Assembly (NCBI RefSeq): GCF_024199905.1
Contig: NZ_JANAFB010000003.1
Coordinates: 62,001-126,000, forward strand
DNA: 64,000 nucleotides
From: Rothia santali
GTDB lineage: Bacteria; Actinomycetota; Actinomycetes; Actinomycetales; Micrococcaceae
Reading direction: 5' to 3'
Position 1 is the stretch's first letter. Each line of letters begins with the position of its first letter. Made by a program: the position numbers and the translations under genes. Shown here piece by piece: positions 54,217 through 63,246 of the stretch. Under the pieces are notes generated by a model. The model was not told the origin of the DNA. It made no database searches and worked only from the letters and a program-made list of their open reading frames with translations.

Positions 54217-55623
54217 CGATCGACTCGTCCTTCCGCGCCGACCCGCCCACCGTCACGCGGTCCACGCGTGCGGAGATGCGGGTGACGATCTCGTAGTTGA
54301 TGGTTCCGGCCGCGCGGGCCCACTCGTCGGCGGAGGGCTCCTCGCCGCCGCCGAACAGGACCGCGGGCGCGTGGAGGTAGCCCAGGGCGGGGTCGCTCAG
54401 GCCCGGCCGGCCGAGGTCGACGACGAGCTGGTCCATCGCGATCCGCCCGACCACGGGGTACGTGCCCGCCGGCGCCCCCGCCGGGTGGATCCGCACGGGC
54501 CCGCCGGTGCCGACCCGCGGGACGCCGTCGGCGTACCCCAGCGGGATCAGGGCCAGGGTCGTGGGGCGCTCCGTGCGGTAGGCGAGGCCGTAGGAGACCC
54601 CCTGGCCCGCCGGGACCTCCTTGACGGCGTCGACCACCGTGCGCAGCGTCATGACCGGCCGCAGGCCGAGGTCCGCGGCGCTCGTCCCCTCGAAGGGCGA
54701 GAGGCCGTAGAGGGCTAGGCCGACCCGGACGGCGTCGTAGTACGGGCGCTCGACGCCGTCCGCGGGGGCGGCCCCGGCGGGGGCGACCCGGCCGCCGTCA
54801 CCGGGGGCTCCGGCGGTGAGGACCCGGGCGCCGTCACCGGGAGCTCCGGCGGGGGCCGCGTGGGCGCCTCGGCCGCCGGGGTCCCGGTCCCCGGCGTCCC
54901 GGGTCAGCAGCGGGGCCAGCGTGGCCGGGGAGTTCGCGACGTGGAGCAGCTCCGGGCGGAGGCCGGCGGCGCGGGCGCGGGCGACGGCGTCGTCGAACCG
55001 GGCCAGCTGCTCGCGCGTCTCGGGGCGCTCGGGCTCGTCGGCCACGGCGAGGTGGGTGAAGACGCCGGTGACCCGGACCAGCCCCGCTCCTCGAGCGCCC
55101 GGGCGCGGGCCACCAGGTCCGGCCACTGCCGGGCGGTCGCGCCGTTGCGGCCCAGGCCCGTGTCGATCTTCAGGTGCAGGCGGGCGGTGCGGCCGGACCG
55201 CTCCGCCGCCTCGGCGATCGGCTCCAGCTCCCAGCCGGAGACGCCGAGCTCGACGTCGTGCGCCAGCGCCGCCGGGAAGTCGGTCGAGGCGGTGTGCAGC
55301 CAGGCCAGCAGCCTCCCGCCGACGCCCCGCTCGCGCAGCCGCAGCGCCTCGCGCACGTGCGCGACCCCGAGCATGTCGGCGCCCGCGGCCAGCGCGGTGC
55401 GGGCCACCGCCTCGGCCCCGTGCCCGTAGGCGTCCGCCTTGACCACGGCGATCAGCAGGGACGGCGCCACGAGCGCGCGCAGGCGCCGGACGTTGTGGGC
55501 CAGGGCGTCCAGGTCGATGACCGCGGCGCGCTCGCACGGCGGGCCGAGGGGCGCCGGGCCGGGAGACGCCGGGCCCGGGGACGCCGGGACGCGGACGGCC
55601 TGGGGATGTTCGGGGGTGGTCAT
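54206..55623 (-). pseudogene. alr: alanine racemase, interrupted by one frameshift
   Basis: PLP enzyme making D-alanine for peptidoglycan. N-terminal part from ATG 55621-55623: RAAVIDLDALAHNVRRLRALVAPSLLIAVVKADAYGHGAEAVARTAL (PLP lysine in VVKADAYGHG), LHTASTDFPAALAHDVELGVSG, RLHLKIDTGLGRNG...ALEERG. The frame then changes near 55085 to LVRVTGVFTHLAVADEPE...LLHVANSPATLAPLL and runs to YDAVRVGLALYGLSPFEG, VSYGLAYRTERPTTLALIPLGYADGVPR, RIAMDQLVVDLG and the stop at 54206. Adding one G in the run at 55081-55085 restores a complete ~472-residue Alr. Since alr is usually essential, a base-call error is the likely cause. A Gly/Ala/Pro insertion lies at ~55-60% of the length. Confidence 0.93.
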
Positions 55624-55667
55624 GGGCCCATTCTCTCATCAGCGGCGGGCGCCGGCGGCGGCTCGCG

Positions 55668-55673
55668 TAGACT
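55668..55673 (+). promoter_or_regulatory. -10 element of leaderless mshA
   Basis: TAGACT ending six bases before the mshA GTG (55680), in the 56-bp divergent space with alr. Confidence 0.5.
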
Positions 55674-55679
55674 CGTGGG

Positions 55680-56921
55680 GTGAGTTCCTCGGAGTCAGGA
55701 CGCGGCCGGGTCGTCCACGTGATCAGCATGCACACCTCTCCCCTCGCCCAGCCGGGCCACGGCGACGCCGGAGGCATGAACGTCTACATCGGCCAGCTCT
55801 CCCGCGCCCTGGCCCGCGCCGGCGTCGGCGTCGAGGCCTTCACCCTCCTGACCTCCGCCCCCGAGGGCTCCGATGCAGCGCGGGCCGCGCACCGCACGGT
55901 CGAGGTCTCCCCCGGCTACCGCGTGCACGAGCTGTACCTGCCCGAGGCCGAGGGGGCCGGCAAGGAGGCCATGGCGGACCTCACGGAGGCCTTCGGCCGC
56001 GCGTGCGCGGGCCACGCCCGGCGGCTGCCCCCTCCCGACGTCGTCCACGCCCACTACTGGCTCTCCGGCCGCGCGGCCGAGGCCTACCTCGCCGCGCGGG
56101 GAGGCCGGGTCCCGCTCGTCTCCGTGCTGCACACCAGCGCCCTGGTCAAGAACCTGGGAGCCGGTCCCCGGGAGCGGCCGGAGCCCGAGGCCCGCGTCCG
56201 AGGCGAGCGCGAGGTCATCGCGGCCTCGGCCGCCCTGATCGTGAACACCGAGGCCGAGGCCGAGCAGATGGTCCGCCTCTACGGGGCCCGTCCCGAGCGC
56301 ACCCGGGTGGTCCCGCCCGGCGTCGACGCCTCGGTGTTCCGCCCCGGCCCGCGCCGCCCCGCGGACGGCCGCTTCCGCGTCCTCTTCGCCGGCCGCCCCC
56401 AGCCGCTCAAGGGCCCGGAGATCCTGCTGCGCGCCGTCGCCCTCGCCCGCCCCGAGGTCCCGGGGATCGAGCTGGAGGTCCGCGGCAGCGCCGGCGCCGG
56501 CTACCTCGCGGAGCTCCGGGAGCTGGCCCGCTCGCTGGAGGTCGACGACGTCGTGCGCTTCTACCCCGCGACCACGAGCGCCGACCTGGCCGCCGCCTTC
56601 CGGGACGCCGACGCCGTCGCCTGCCCCTCCTCCTCCGAGACCTTCGGACTGGTCGCGCTGGAGGCCCAGGCCTGCGGCGCCGTGGTCCTGGGATCCGACG
56701 TCAGCGGGCTGCGCGCCGCGCTGGACGAGGGGCGCTCCGGGATCCTGGTGGAGCACCGGGAGCCGGAAGCCTGGGCGCGCGCGCTGGCAGCCGTCGCCGC
56801 GGACCCCGGCCGGCGGGAGCGGCTCAGCGCCGCGGCGATCGCCCACGCCCACGGCCTGACCTGGGACGACGCCGCGCGTCGGACCCTCGCGGTCTACGCC
56901 GGCCTGCTCGAGGGCCGATGA
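55680..56921 (+). CDS. mshA: D-inositol-3-phosphate glycosyltransferase
   Basis: First step of mycothiol synthesis: adds GlcNAc to inositol-3-phosphate. 413 residues, GT4 family. N-terminal RVVHVISMHTSPLAQPGHGDAGGMNVYIGQLSRALARAGVGVEAFT is characteristic; also DVVHAHYWLSG, VSVLHTSALVKN, VVPPGVDASVFRP, FAGRPQPLKGPEILLRAV and the donor motif CPSSSETFGLVALEAQACGAVVLGSDVSGL. GTG start, leaderless. Its presence fits an actinobacterium using mycothiol. Confidence 0.94.
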   Translation: MSSSESGRGRVVHVISMHTSPLAQPGHGDAGGMNVYIGQLSRALARAGVGVEAFTLLTSAPEGSDAARAAHRTVEVSPGYRVHELYLPEAEGAGKEAMADLTEAFGRACAGHARRLPPPDVVHAHYWLSGRAAEAYLAARGGRVPLVSVLHTSALVKNLGAGPRERPEPEARVRGEREVIAASAALIVNTEAEAEQMVRLYGARPERTRVVPPGVDASVFRPGPRRPADGRFRVLFAGRPQPLKGPEILLRAVALARPEVPGIELEVRGSAGAGYLAELRELARSLEVDDVVRFYPATTSADLAAAFRDADAVACPSSSETFGLVALEAQACGAVVLGSDVSGLRAALDEGRSGILVEHREPEAWARALAAVAADPGRRERLSAAAIAHAHGLTWDDAARRTLAVYAGLLEGR

Positions 56922-56990
56922 TCTCGCGGCCGGGAACCCCGACGAACGCCACGACCCCGACGACCCCCACGACCCACGAATGAGGAGACG

Positions 56991-57785
56991 ATGAGCACCA
57001 CGGACATCCACGACGAGGAGGCCTTCGCGGCCTACCTGGACGAGGCCCGCATCACCGGCGAGGTCGGCACCCCGCGCCAGGACAACCTGGCCCACATCGA
57101 GAAGTTCCTGGCCGGGGACGAGCACCTCGAGTTCGGCGTCGAGCTGACCCGGGAGTGGACCCGGCAGGAGGTCTTCGACCTCATGGTGGACCGCGCGGGC
57201 CTGGACCCCGACCCCCGGCACACGCACGGCCAAGACACCATCAGCGCCGAGCGCTGCGTCGCCGCGCTAACCCGCTACGCCCGCCACTTCGGCGACGCCG
57301 TCCGGCGGGGCGCGGGGATCCTCTTCGCCACGGGGCACCCGGCGGGCCTGTTCCCGGTCTACCAGCACCTCGCCGACGCCGCCCGGCGCGGCGGGGCGCG
57401 CGTGATCGGCATCGAGGAGGGCATCCACTTCGACGGCGGCGACCTCCGGCAGATCAACGACGTCGTGATGTACCAGCGGTACGGCTCCCTCGCCCACACC
57501 CACTACCCGGAGCCGATGCGGCTGGTGCTGCGGCAGCTCCGGGAGGCGGGGACGCCGGTGGACTTCGTGGTCGCCGACCACGGCTGGGCCGGGGCCGCAG
57601 CGAGCGCGGGCCTGCCGACCCTCGGCATCGCCGACTGCAACGACCCCGGCCTGTTCGTCGCCGAGGCCCAGGGGCAGCTCCTGACCGCGGTGCCCATGGA
57701 CGACAACGTCCTGCCGCACCTCTACGACCCGGTCACGGAGTTCGTCCTGGACCGGGCGGGGCTCGCGGTGCGCAGCGCCGTCTGA
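56991..57785 (+). CDS. conserved actinobacterial putative phosphatase
   Basis: 264 residues from ATG 56991 behind GAGGAGACG. Conserved-looking stretches are LDEARITGEVGTPRQDNLAHIEKFLAGDEHLEFGVEL, GAGILFATGHPAGLFPVYQHLADAARRGGARVI, LRQINDVVMYQRYGSLAHTHYPEPMRLVL, FVVADHGWAGAAASAGLPTLGIADCNDPGLFVAEAQG. Proteins of this kind are commonly annotated simply as phosphatases in actinobacteria and occur beside mshA-like genes. I do not see a HAD or PHP motif set that would fix the mechanism. Confidence 0.75.
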   Translation: MSTTDIHDEEAFAAYLDEARITGEVGTPRQDNLAHIEKFLAGDEHLEFGVELTREWTRQEVFDLMVDRAGLDPDPRHTHGQDTISAERCVAALTRYARHFGDAVRRGAGILFATGHPAGLFPVYQHLADAARRGGARVIGIEEGIHFDGGDLRQINDVVMYQRYGSLAHTHYPEPMRLVLRQLREAGTPVDFVVADHGWAGAAASAGLPTLGIADCNDPGLFVAEAQGQLLTAVPMDDNVLPHLYDPVTEFVLDRAGLAVRSAV

Positions 57786-57863
57786 CCCTCGGCTCAGTGT
57801 CCGAGCAGCGGCCCTCGGCTCAGTGTCCGCGCAGCGACCCTCGGCTCAGCGTCCGAGCAGCCG
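57786..57863. repeat. 26-bp tandem repeat, three copies, over the nnr stop
   Basis: Units 57786-57811, 57812-57837, 57838-57863 of CCCTCGGCTCAG-(C/T)GTCCG-x-GCAGC. The third contains the last codons and TGA of nnr (57846-57848); the others are downstream copies of that gene end. Confidence 0.9.
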
Positions 57864-59454
57864 CCCGAGCTGCCCCGGGATGCGGGAGGCGGCGAGCGTG
57901 GGCGGGAGGGGCCCGGGCTCCGCGGTGCTGATCGCGCGCTGCAGCAGCAGCGCCCCGGCCGCGACCCGGGCCCACGCGGCGTCGTCGTCCGGCGCGACGC
58001 CGTGCTCGACCCGCGCCTGATGACAGGCCACGGCCGCGCCCAGCATGCCCGTGAGCGTGTCCCCGAGCCGGCCGTGGCCAGCCACGGGCTGCCCCCGGTG
58101 TGCGCGAGCACGACGCCGGGGCCCGCCACCACGGTGGTCCCGCCCTTGAGCAGCAGCGTGCCGCCGAGCACCTCGCGGGCCGCGCGGGCCCACGGCAGCG
58201 GCGCCGCCTCGATCCCGGAGCGGTCGGGGAAGCCGTCCTCCGGCAGGTCCTCCTCGGCCAGGCCGGCCTCCAGGGCGGCGGCGCGCAGCCGTTCCCCGCC
58301 GCCGGGCTCAGCCGCACCGCCCACTCCAGGGCCGAGGCGAGCTCTCCGGCGTGCGGGGTCATCACCACCGAGGCACGGGCCCGCTCGCCCTCCCCGGCCG
58401 CCCCGGCGAGGATCTGGATCGCGGCGGCGTCGGCCACGACCGGCAGGCCCGAGTCCAGCGCGGCCCGGATCTCCCGCTCGGCCGCCCCGCCCGTGGCGCC
58501 CGAGCCCACGGCCCACGCCTGCACGCGGTCCGCTCCCACGTGCTCGCTGCGGACCGCCTCGGGGCACTCCAGCGCCATCAGCCCGGCCAGGGCGGCCCCG
58601 CCGGTGTACCGGACCATCCCGGCGCCCGCGTTGATCGCGGCCCGGACGCACATCAGGCCCGCACCGGGGAAGGCGTCGCTGCCCGCGACGGTGCCCACGA
58701 CCCCGCGGGTGTACTTGTGGTCGCCCTCCCCGGGGGCGGGCCAGACGCCGGGCAGGTCCGCGTCCTCCAGGACCAAGGCGGACGGTTCGGGGAGGTCGTC
58801 CTCGATGCCGATCGGCACCGTCTCGATCCGGCCGACCGCGCTCGCCGAGGCGGGCGCGACGAGGCCCGTGGTGGGGGCGGCGAAGGTCACCGTCAGGTCC
58901 GCGGGCAGCACGGGGCCCGAGAGCCGGCCGGTGGTCGCGTCCAGGCCGGAGGGGACGTCGCAGGCGATGACCGCCGGCGTCCGGCGGGCGTCGTCCCGGC
59001 CCGCGAGCAGCCCGCGCACCAGCCCGGCCGCCGGCTCCCGCAGCCCGCCCGAGCCGCCGGTGCCCAGGATGCCGTCCACGAGGAGGTCGGCCGCCGCGGC
59101 GGCCTCGAGGCAGGCCGCCTCGCCGTCCTCCGCGAGGTCCAGCACCGCGCCGCCCGCCCCGCGCAGGGCCGCCATCCCCTCGGAGTGGTGCCTCGGGGCA
59201 GTCAGGACGGCGGTGACCCGCGCGCCCCGGGAGCTCAGCGCGGCACCCGCGTGGAGGGCGTCGCCCCCGTTGTTCCCGGAGCCGACCAGCAGGACGACGT
59301 CGGCGCCCCCGACGCCGCCGGCCCGCTCCCTCAGCAGGCGGACGGCCGCCTCGGCGAGGCCGCGCGCCGCGACGTCCATGAGCGGCTCCCCGGCGTCGAG
59401 GTGGGGCTTCTCCGCGTCCCGGATCTGCCGGGCCGTGTACGCGTTCAGGACCAT
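57846..59454 (-). pseudogene. nnr: bifunctional NAD(P)H-hydrate epimerase/dehydratase, frameshifted
   Basis: Repairs hydrated NAD(P)H. From ATG 59452-59454: epimerase domain MVLNAYTARQIRDAEKPHLDAGEPLMDVAARGLAEA, VVLLVGSGNNGGDALHAGAALSSRGARV, VDGILGTGGSGGL, ACDVPSGLDATTG; then the dehydratase DHKYTRGVVGTVAGSDAFPGAGLM, ASVVMTPHAGELASALEWAV. The frame changes near 58305 (to ERLRAAALEAGLAEEDLPEDG...TLLLKGGTTVVAGPGVVLAHTGGSPWLATAGSG) and near 58075 (to DTLTGMLGAAVACHQARVEHG...GQLGRLLGR). Both equal one missing base. Restored, it is ~537 residues and complete, so sequencing error is likely. The start overlaps acpS by ten bases. Confidence 0.9.
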
Positions 59455-59849
59455 GCCGCCTCCTCCAGGGCCTGGGCCGCGGCGAGCTCGTCCTCGCCGA
59501 GGCGCTCGGCGATCGCGGTCGCGACCGCGGTCCCGCCGTCGTGGGTGATGCTGACGTGCCAGCGGTTGATGCCGAGCCGGTCGGCGGTCTCCCGGACGGT
59601 CCCGGTGACCACGAGCTGGGGCGCGCCGTAGCGGTTCTTCTCGATCAGGCAGTGGTGCCAGATCATGCCCGGCGGGGCGTGCAGGGCCTTGGCCACGGCC
59701 TCGCGCACCGCGAAGCGGCCCGCGAGGGAGTAGACGGGAAGCTCCTGCTCGTCCTCGGTGAACAGCCGCGACCTCAGCCGGGGGGTGCGCTCCAGGATGG
59801 ACTCGAAGCGGGCGATGTCGACGACGTCGACTCCGGTTCCCATGATCAC
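59445..59849 (-). CDS. acpS: holo-[acyl-carrier-protein] synthase
   Basis: Transfers 4'-phosphopantetheine from CoA to ACP. 134 residues. MGTGVDVVDIARFESILERTPRLRSRLFTEDEQ (Mg-binding Asp) and GRFAVREAVAKALHAPPG (catalytic Glu/Lys) are intact, ending in HVSITHDGGTAVATAIAE. I use the GTG 59847-59849 with GGGGAG ten bases upstream; ATG 59841-59843 is the alternative. nnr follows with a ten-base overlap, a common pairing. Confidence 0.95.
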   Translation of the reverse strand: MIMGTGVDVVDIARFESILERTPRLRSRLFTEDEQELPVYSLAGRFAVREAVAKALHAPPGMIWHHCLIEKNRYGAPQLVVTGTVRETADRLGINRWHVSITHDGGTAVATAIAERLGEDELAAAQALEEAAWS

Positions 59850-59965
59850 GGTGCGGGTGCTCCCCTCGCTCGGCCGGAGGACCGGCTGGTCGGTGTGCCG
59901 TCAGCCTACGACCGGGACGGCCGCAGGGGCGGGGCGACGCGCCGCGCGCGCCGCCCCCGTGAACG

Positions 59966-60000
59966 CGCAACGCCCGCCGCGGGAGGCGACGGGCGTTGCG
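59966..60000 (-). terminator. glmS terminator
   Basis: 11-bp perfect stem CGCAACGCCCG/CGGGCGTTGCG (59966-59976, 59990-60000), 18 bases after the glmS stop. Confidence 0.8.
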
Positions 60001-60017
60001 GTGGTGCGGGGGCCGTA

Positions 60018-61892
60018 CTACTCGACGGTCACCGACTTGGCCAGGTTGCGCGGCTGGTCGACGTCGTACCCCTTGGCCCCGGCCAGGGCGCAGGCGAAGA
60101 CCTGGAGCGGCACGGTGGCCAGCAGCGGCTGGAGCAGCGTCGGCGCCTGCGGCACGGTGATGACGTGGTTGGCGTAGTCCGAGACGGACTCGTCGCCCTC
60201 CTCGGCGATCACGATGGTGATGGCGCCGCGGGCCCGGATCTCCTGGATGTTGGAGACGACCTTGGAGTGCAGCGAGTCCCGCCCGCGCGGGGAGGGGACG
60301 ACCACGAAGACCGGCTGGCCCTCCTCGATCAGCGCGATCGGGCCGTGCTTGAGCTCGCCGGCGGCGAAGCCCTCGGCGTGGATGTAGGCGATCTCCTTGA
60401 GCTTCAGCGCGCCCTCCAGGGCCACGGGGAAGCCCACGTGGCGGCCGAGGAACAGCACCGAGGAGGAGTCGACCATGTCCGTGCCGAGCTTCTTGACCTG
60501 CTCCTCGGCGTCGATGACCTCCTGGATCTTCTCCGGCATCTTCTGCAGCTCGTCCACGACGTCGACGATCTCGTCGGCGTACATGTTCCCGCGCAGCTGG
60601 GCGAGGTAGAGGCCCAGGAGGTAGGCCGCGGTGATCTGGGCCAGGAACGCCTTGGTCGAGGCGACGGCGATCTCGGGGCCGGCGTGGGTGTACAGCGAGG
60701 CGTCGGACTCGCGCGGGATCGAGGAGCCGTTGGTGTTGCAGATCGCCACGACCTTGGCGCCCTGCTCCCGGGCGTGCCGGATGGCCATGAGCGTGTCCAT
60801 GGTCTCCCCGGACTGGGAGAGCGCGACGACGAGGGTCTTCTCGTTCACGATGGGGTCCCGGTAGCGGAACTCGTGGGCGAGCTCGACCTCGGTGGGGATC
60901 CGGCACCAGTGCTCGATCGCGTAGCGGGCGACCTGGCCGGCGTAGGCGGCGGTGCCGCAGGCGATGACGACGATCTTGTCGACCGAGCGCAGCACGGCCT
61001 CGTCGATGTGCAGCTCGTCCAGGCTCAGGCGGCCGCGCTCGTCGAGGCGGCCCAGGAGGGTGTCGCGCACGGCGGCGGGCTGGTCGTGGATCTCCTTGTC
61101 CATGAAGGAGGAGAACCCGCCCTTCTCGGCCGCGGCGGCGTCCCACTTGACCTCGAAGGGCTTGCCCTCCGCGCGGTTGCCCTCGAAGTCGGTGATCTCG
61201 TAGTCCTCGGCGGTGATGGTCACGATCTGGTCGTTGCCCATCTCCACGGCCTGCTTGGTGTAGTCGATGAAGCCGGAGACGTCCGAGCCGAGGAAGTTCT
61301 CGTGCTCGCCCAGGCCGATGACCAGCGGGGAGTTGCGGCGGGCCGCGACGATGCGGTCCTCGTGGTCCGCGTGGACGGCCAGCAGGGTGAAGGCGCCCTC
61401 GAGCCGCCGGCAGGTCAGGCGCATGGCCGCGGTGAGGTCCCGGGCGGCGTCCTTGTTGTAGTAGTCGGCCAGCAGCGTGGCGGCGACCTCGGTGTCGGTG
61501 TCCGAGACGAAGTTGTAGCCCTTGCCGGCCAGCTCGTTCCGCAGCTCGGAGAAGTTCTCGATGATGCCGTTGTGGACCACGGCCATGCGGCCGTTGTCGA
61601 CGACGTGCGGGTGAGCGTTCGGGTCGGTCGGGCCGCCGTGGGTGGCCCAGCGGGTGTGCCCGATCCCCAGGATCGAGTTCGGCAGCGGGCTGGCCGCCAG
61701 CTCGGCGTCGAGCGCCGCCACCTTGCCGGCCTTCTTGCGGTGGTCCACCGCGCCCTCCGAGACCACCGCGACGCCCGCGGAGTCGTACCCGCGGTACTCG
61801 AGGCGGCGCAGGCCCTCGAGGACCACGTCGAGGGCATAGTAATCACGGTCGACGGCACCGGGCTGTCCTACGTATCCAACGATTCCACACAT
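60018..61892 (-). CDS. glmS: glutamine--fructose-6-phosphate aminotransferase
   Basis: Makes glucosamine-6-phosphate for peptidoglycan and mycothiol. 624 residues from ATG 61890-61892, so the N-terminal nucleophile Cys2 is exposed after Met removal (MCGIVGYVGQ). Glutaminase: GHTRWATHGGPTDPNAHPH, VVHNGIIENFSELR. Two SIS domains: IACGTAAYAGQVARYAIEHW, VVALSQSGETMDTLMAI; VLFLGRHVGFPVALEGALKLKEIAYIHAEGFAAGELKHGPIALIEE; ends QPRNLAKSVTVE. TAAGCT seven bases before the ATG predicts a leaderless mRNA, which leaves no room for a glmS ribozyme. Confidence 0.98.
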   Translation of the reverse strand: MCGIVGYVGQPGAVDRDYYALDVVLEGLRRLEYRGYDSAGVAVVSEGAVDHRKKAGKVAALDAELAASPLPNSILGIGHTRWATHGGPTDPNAHPHVVDNGRMAVVHNGIIENFSELRNELAGKGYNFVSDTDTEVAATLLADYYNKDAARDLTAAMRLTCRRLEGAFTLLAVHADHEDRIVAARRNSPLVIGLGEHENFLGSDVSGFIDYTKQAVEMGNDQIVTITAEDYEITDFEGNRAEGKPFEVKWDAAAAEKGGFSSFMDKEIHDQPAAVRDTLLGRLDERGRLSLDELHIDEAVLRSVDKIVVIACGTAAYAGQVARYAIEHWCRIPTEVELAHEFRYRDPIVNEKTLVVALSQSGETMDTLMAIRHAREQGAKVVAICNTNGSSIPRESDASLYTHAGPEIAVASTKAFLAQITAAYLLGLYLAQLRGNMYADEIVDVVDELQKMPEKIQEVIDAEEQVKKLGTDMVDSSSVLFLGRHVGFPVALEGALKLKEIAYIHAEGFAAGELKHGPIALIEEGQPVFVVVPSPRGRDSLHSKVVSNIQEIRARGAITIVIAEEGDESVSDYANHVITVPQAPTLLQPLLATVPLQVFACALAGAKGYDVDQPRNLAKSVTVE

Positions 61893-61899
61893 GCGCCCC

Positions 61900-61905
61900 A
61901 GCTTA
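61900..61905 (-). promoter_or_regulatory. -10 element of leaderless glmS
   Basis: TAAGCT on the minus strand, seven bases before the glmS ATG. Confidence 0.5.
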
Positions 61906-61988
61906 GCCCACGGCGAGGCCCCTCCCGCGTCATAGTGGACTCGCGAGTATGTGATGTTCGCACGCACCCCGCCAGCGTGCCGGAACGC

Positions 61989-62025
61989 CGCGTCGCCGGC
62001 CCGAATGTGACGGGCCGGCGACGCG
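61989..62025 (-). terminator. mannitol operon terminator
   Basis: Perfect 15-bp stem (61989-62003, 62011-62025), loop AATGTGA, ~80 bases downstream of the mtlD stop and upstream of the glmS promoter. Confidence 0.85.
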
Positions 62026-62106
62026 GGTTCGAAGAACGGCGAGGCGCCGCGCGGGGCTGGGACGAAGCGGAGCACCGCACCGGGACGCGAGGCGCGCCCC
62101 GGCGGA

Positions 62107-63246
62107 TCAGGCGGCGGCGAAGACCTCGGCCAGCTGCTCGTGCAGCGGGTGCTGGGGTCCGACGCCGGTCAGCCGCTCCACGAGCTCCCCGCGGTCCCCC
62201 GCGGACTCCTCCAGCAGCCGGCGCAGCTCCTCCGCCTCCGGGTCGCCCTCGGCGTCGAAGGCGAGCGCGGCCCCGACCGCGGCCACCAGCGCCTCGGGCC
62301 GGTGGCCGTGCTCGGCGAGCTCGGCCGCGGGGCCGACGAAGCGCTCCCCCGCCGAGATCTTGCGCAGCGGCGCCCGCCCGACCCGCTCGACCGTGTCCGG
62401 CAGGTGCGGGTTGGCGAACCGGGTCAGGATCTTCTCGATGTACTCCTGCTGGGTCTCCGGGGCGAAGCCGAACTTCTCGACCAGCAGCTGCTTGGTCTCG
62501 GCCAGGACCGTCTCGACCCGGGCGCGCACGCCGGGATCGGCGAGCGCGTCCGAGATCTTGTGCAGCCCCGCGAGGCGCCCGAAGTAGGCGGTCGCCGCGT
62601 GGCCGGTGTTGACCGTGTACAGCTTGCGGGTGATGTAGGGCGCGAGGTCCTCGACCCACGTGATGCCGGGGACGTCCGGGACATCGTCGCCGAACGGCGT
62701 CGACTCCACCGCCCACTCGTAGTAGGTCTCCACCGTGACGTCCAGGCCGGCGCCCTGCTCCTGCTGGGGCACGATCCGGTCGACCGCCGTGTTGGCGAAG
62801 ATCGCGACGTCGTCGGCCTCGGGGTAGGCCTCGCGGATCGCGGCCGCGAGGCCGTCGGTCGCGTTGATCGCGTTCTCGCACGCCATCACCGCGACCTTGC
62901 CCAGGGTCCCGGCCTCGGCGCGGGCCCGCAGGCCCTCGGCGATGGCCGGGGCGATGATCTTCAGGACGGTCGGCCCCACCGCGGTGGTGACGACGTCGGC
63001 CTCGACGATCTGTCGGCGCAGCCCCTCGGGGTCGCTCGCCGAGTTGACGCCGCTGAACCCGGTGACCCGGATGTCGCGCGGCGCGGCGCCGACCTCGTGG
63101 ACCGTGTAGGAGTCCTGCTCGTTGAGCGCGTCGATCAGGGGCGCGGCGACGTCGGCGAAGACGAGCTCGTACCCGGCCTCGTGGAGGAGGACCCCCACGA
63201 AGCCGCGGCCGATGTTCCCCGCCCCGAAGTGGAGGGCCTTCTTCAT
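62107..63246 (-). CDS. mtlD: mannitol-1-phosphate 5-dehydrogenase
   Basis: Oxidises mannitol-1-phosphate, the PTS product, to fructose-6-phosphate with NAD. 379 residues. N-terminal Rossmann motif ALHFGAGNIGRGFVGVLLHEAGYELVFADV, conserved ACENAINATD, and the catalytic stretch ITRKLYTVNTGHAATAYFGRL. The start overlaps the end of the PTS gene by four bases (ATGA), so the two are translated together. Confidence 0.97.
   Translation of the reverse strand: MKKALHFGAGNIGRGFVGVLLHEAGYELVFADVAAPLIDALNEQDSYTVHEVGAAPRDIRVTGFSGVNSASDPEGLRRQIVEADVVTTAVGPTVLKIIAPAIAEGLRARAEAGTLGKVAVMACENAINATDGLAAAIREAYPEADDVAIFANTAVDRIVPQQEQGAGLDVTVETYYEWAVESTPFGDDVPDVPGITWVEDLAPYITRKLYTVNTGHAATAYFGRLAGLHKISDALADPGVRARVETVLAETKQLLVEKFGFAPETQQEYIEKILTRFANPHLPDTVERVGRAPLRKISAGERFVGPAAELAEHGHRPEALVAAVGAALAFDAEGDPEAEELRRLLEESAGDRGELVERLTGVGPQHPLHEQLAEVFAAA

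Noticed and set aside
61893-62106. glmS ribozyme upstream of glmS
   Set aside because: The likely -10 is seven bases before the ATG, so there is no leader to contain a ribozyme, and no matching fold was seen.
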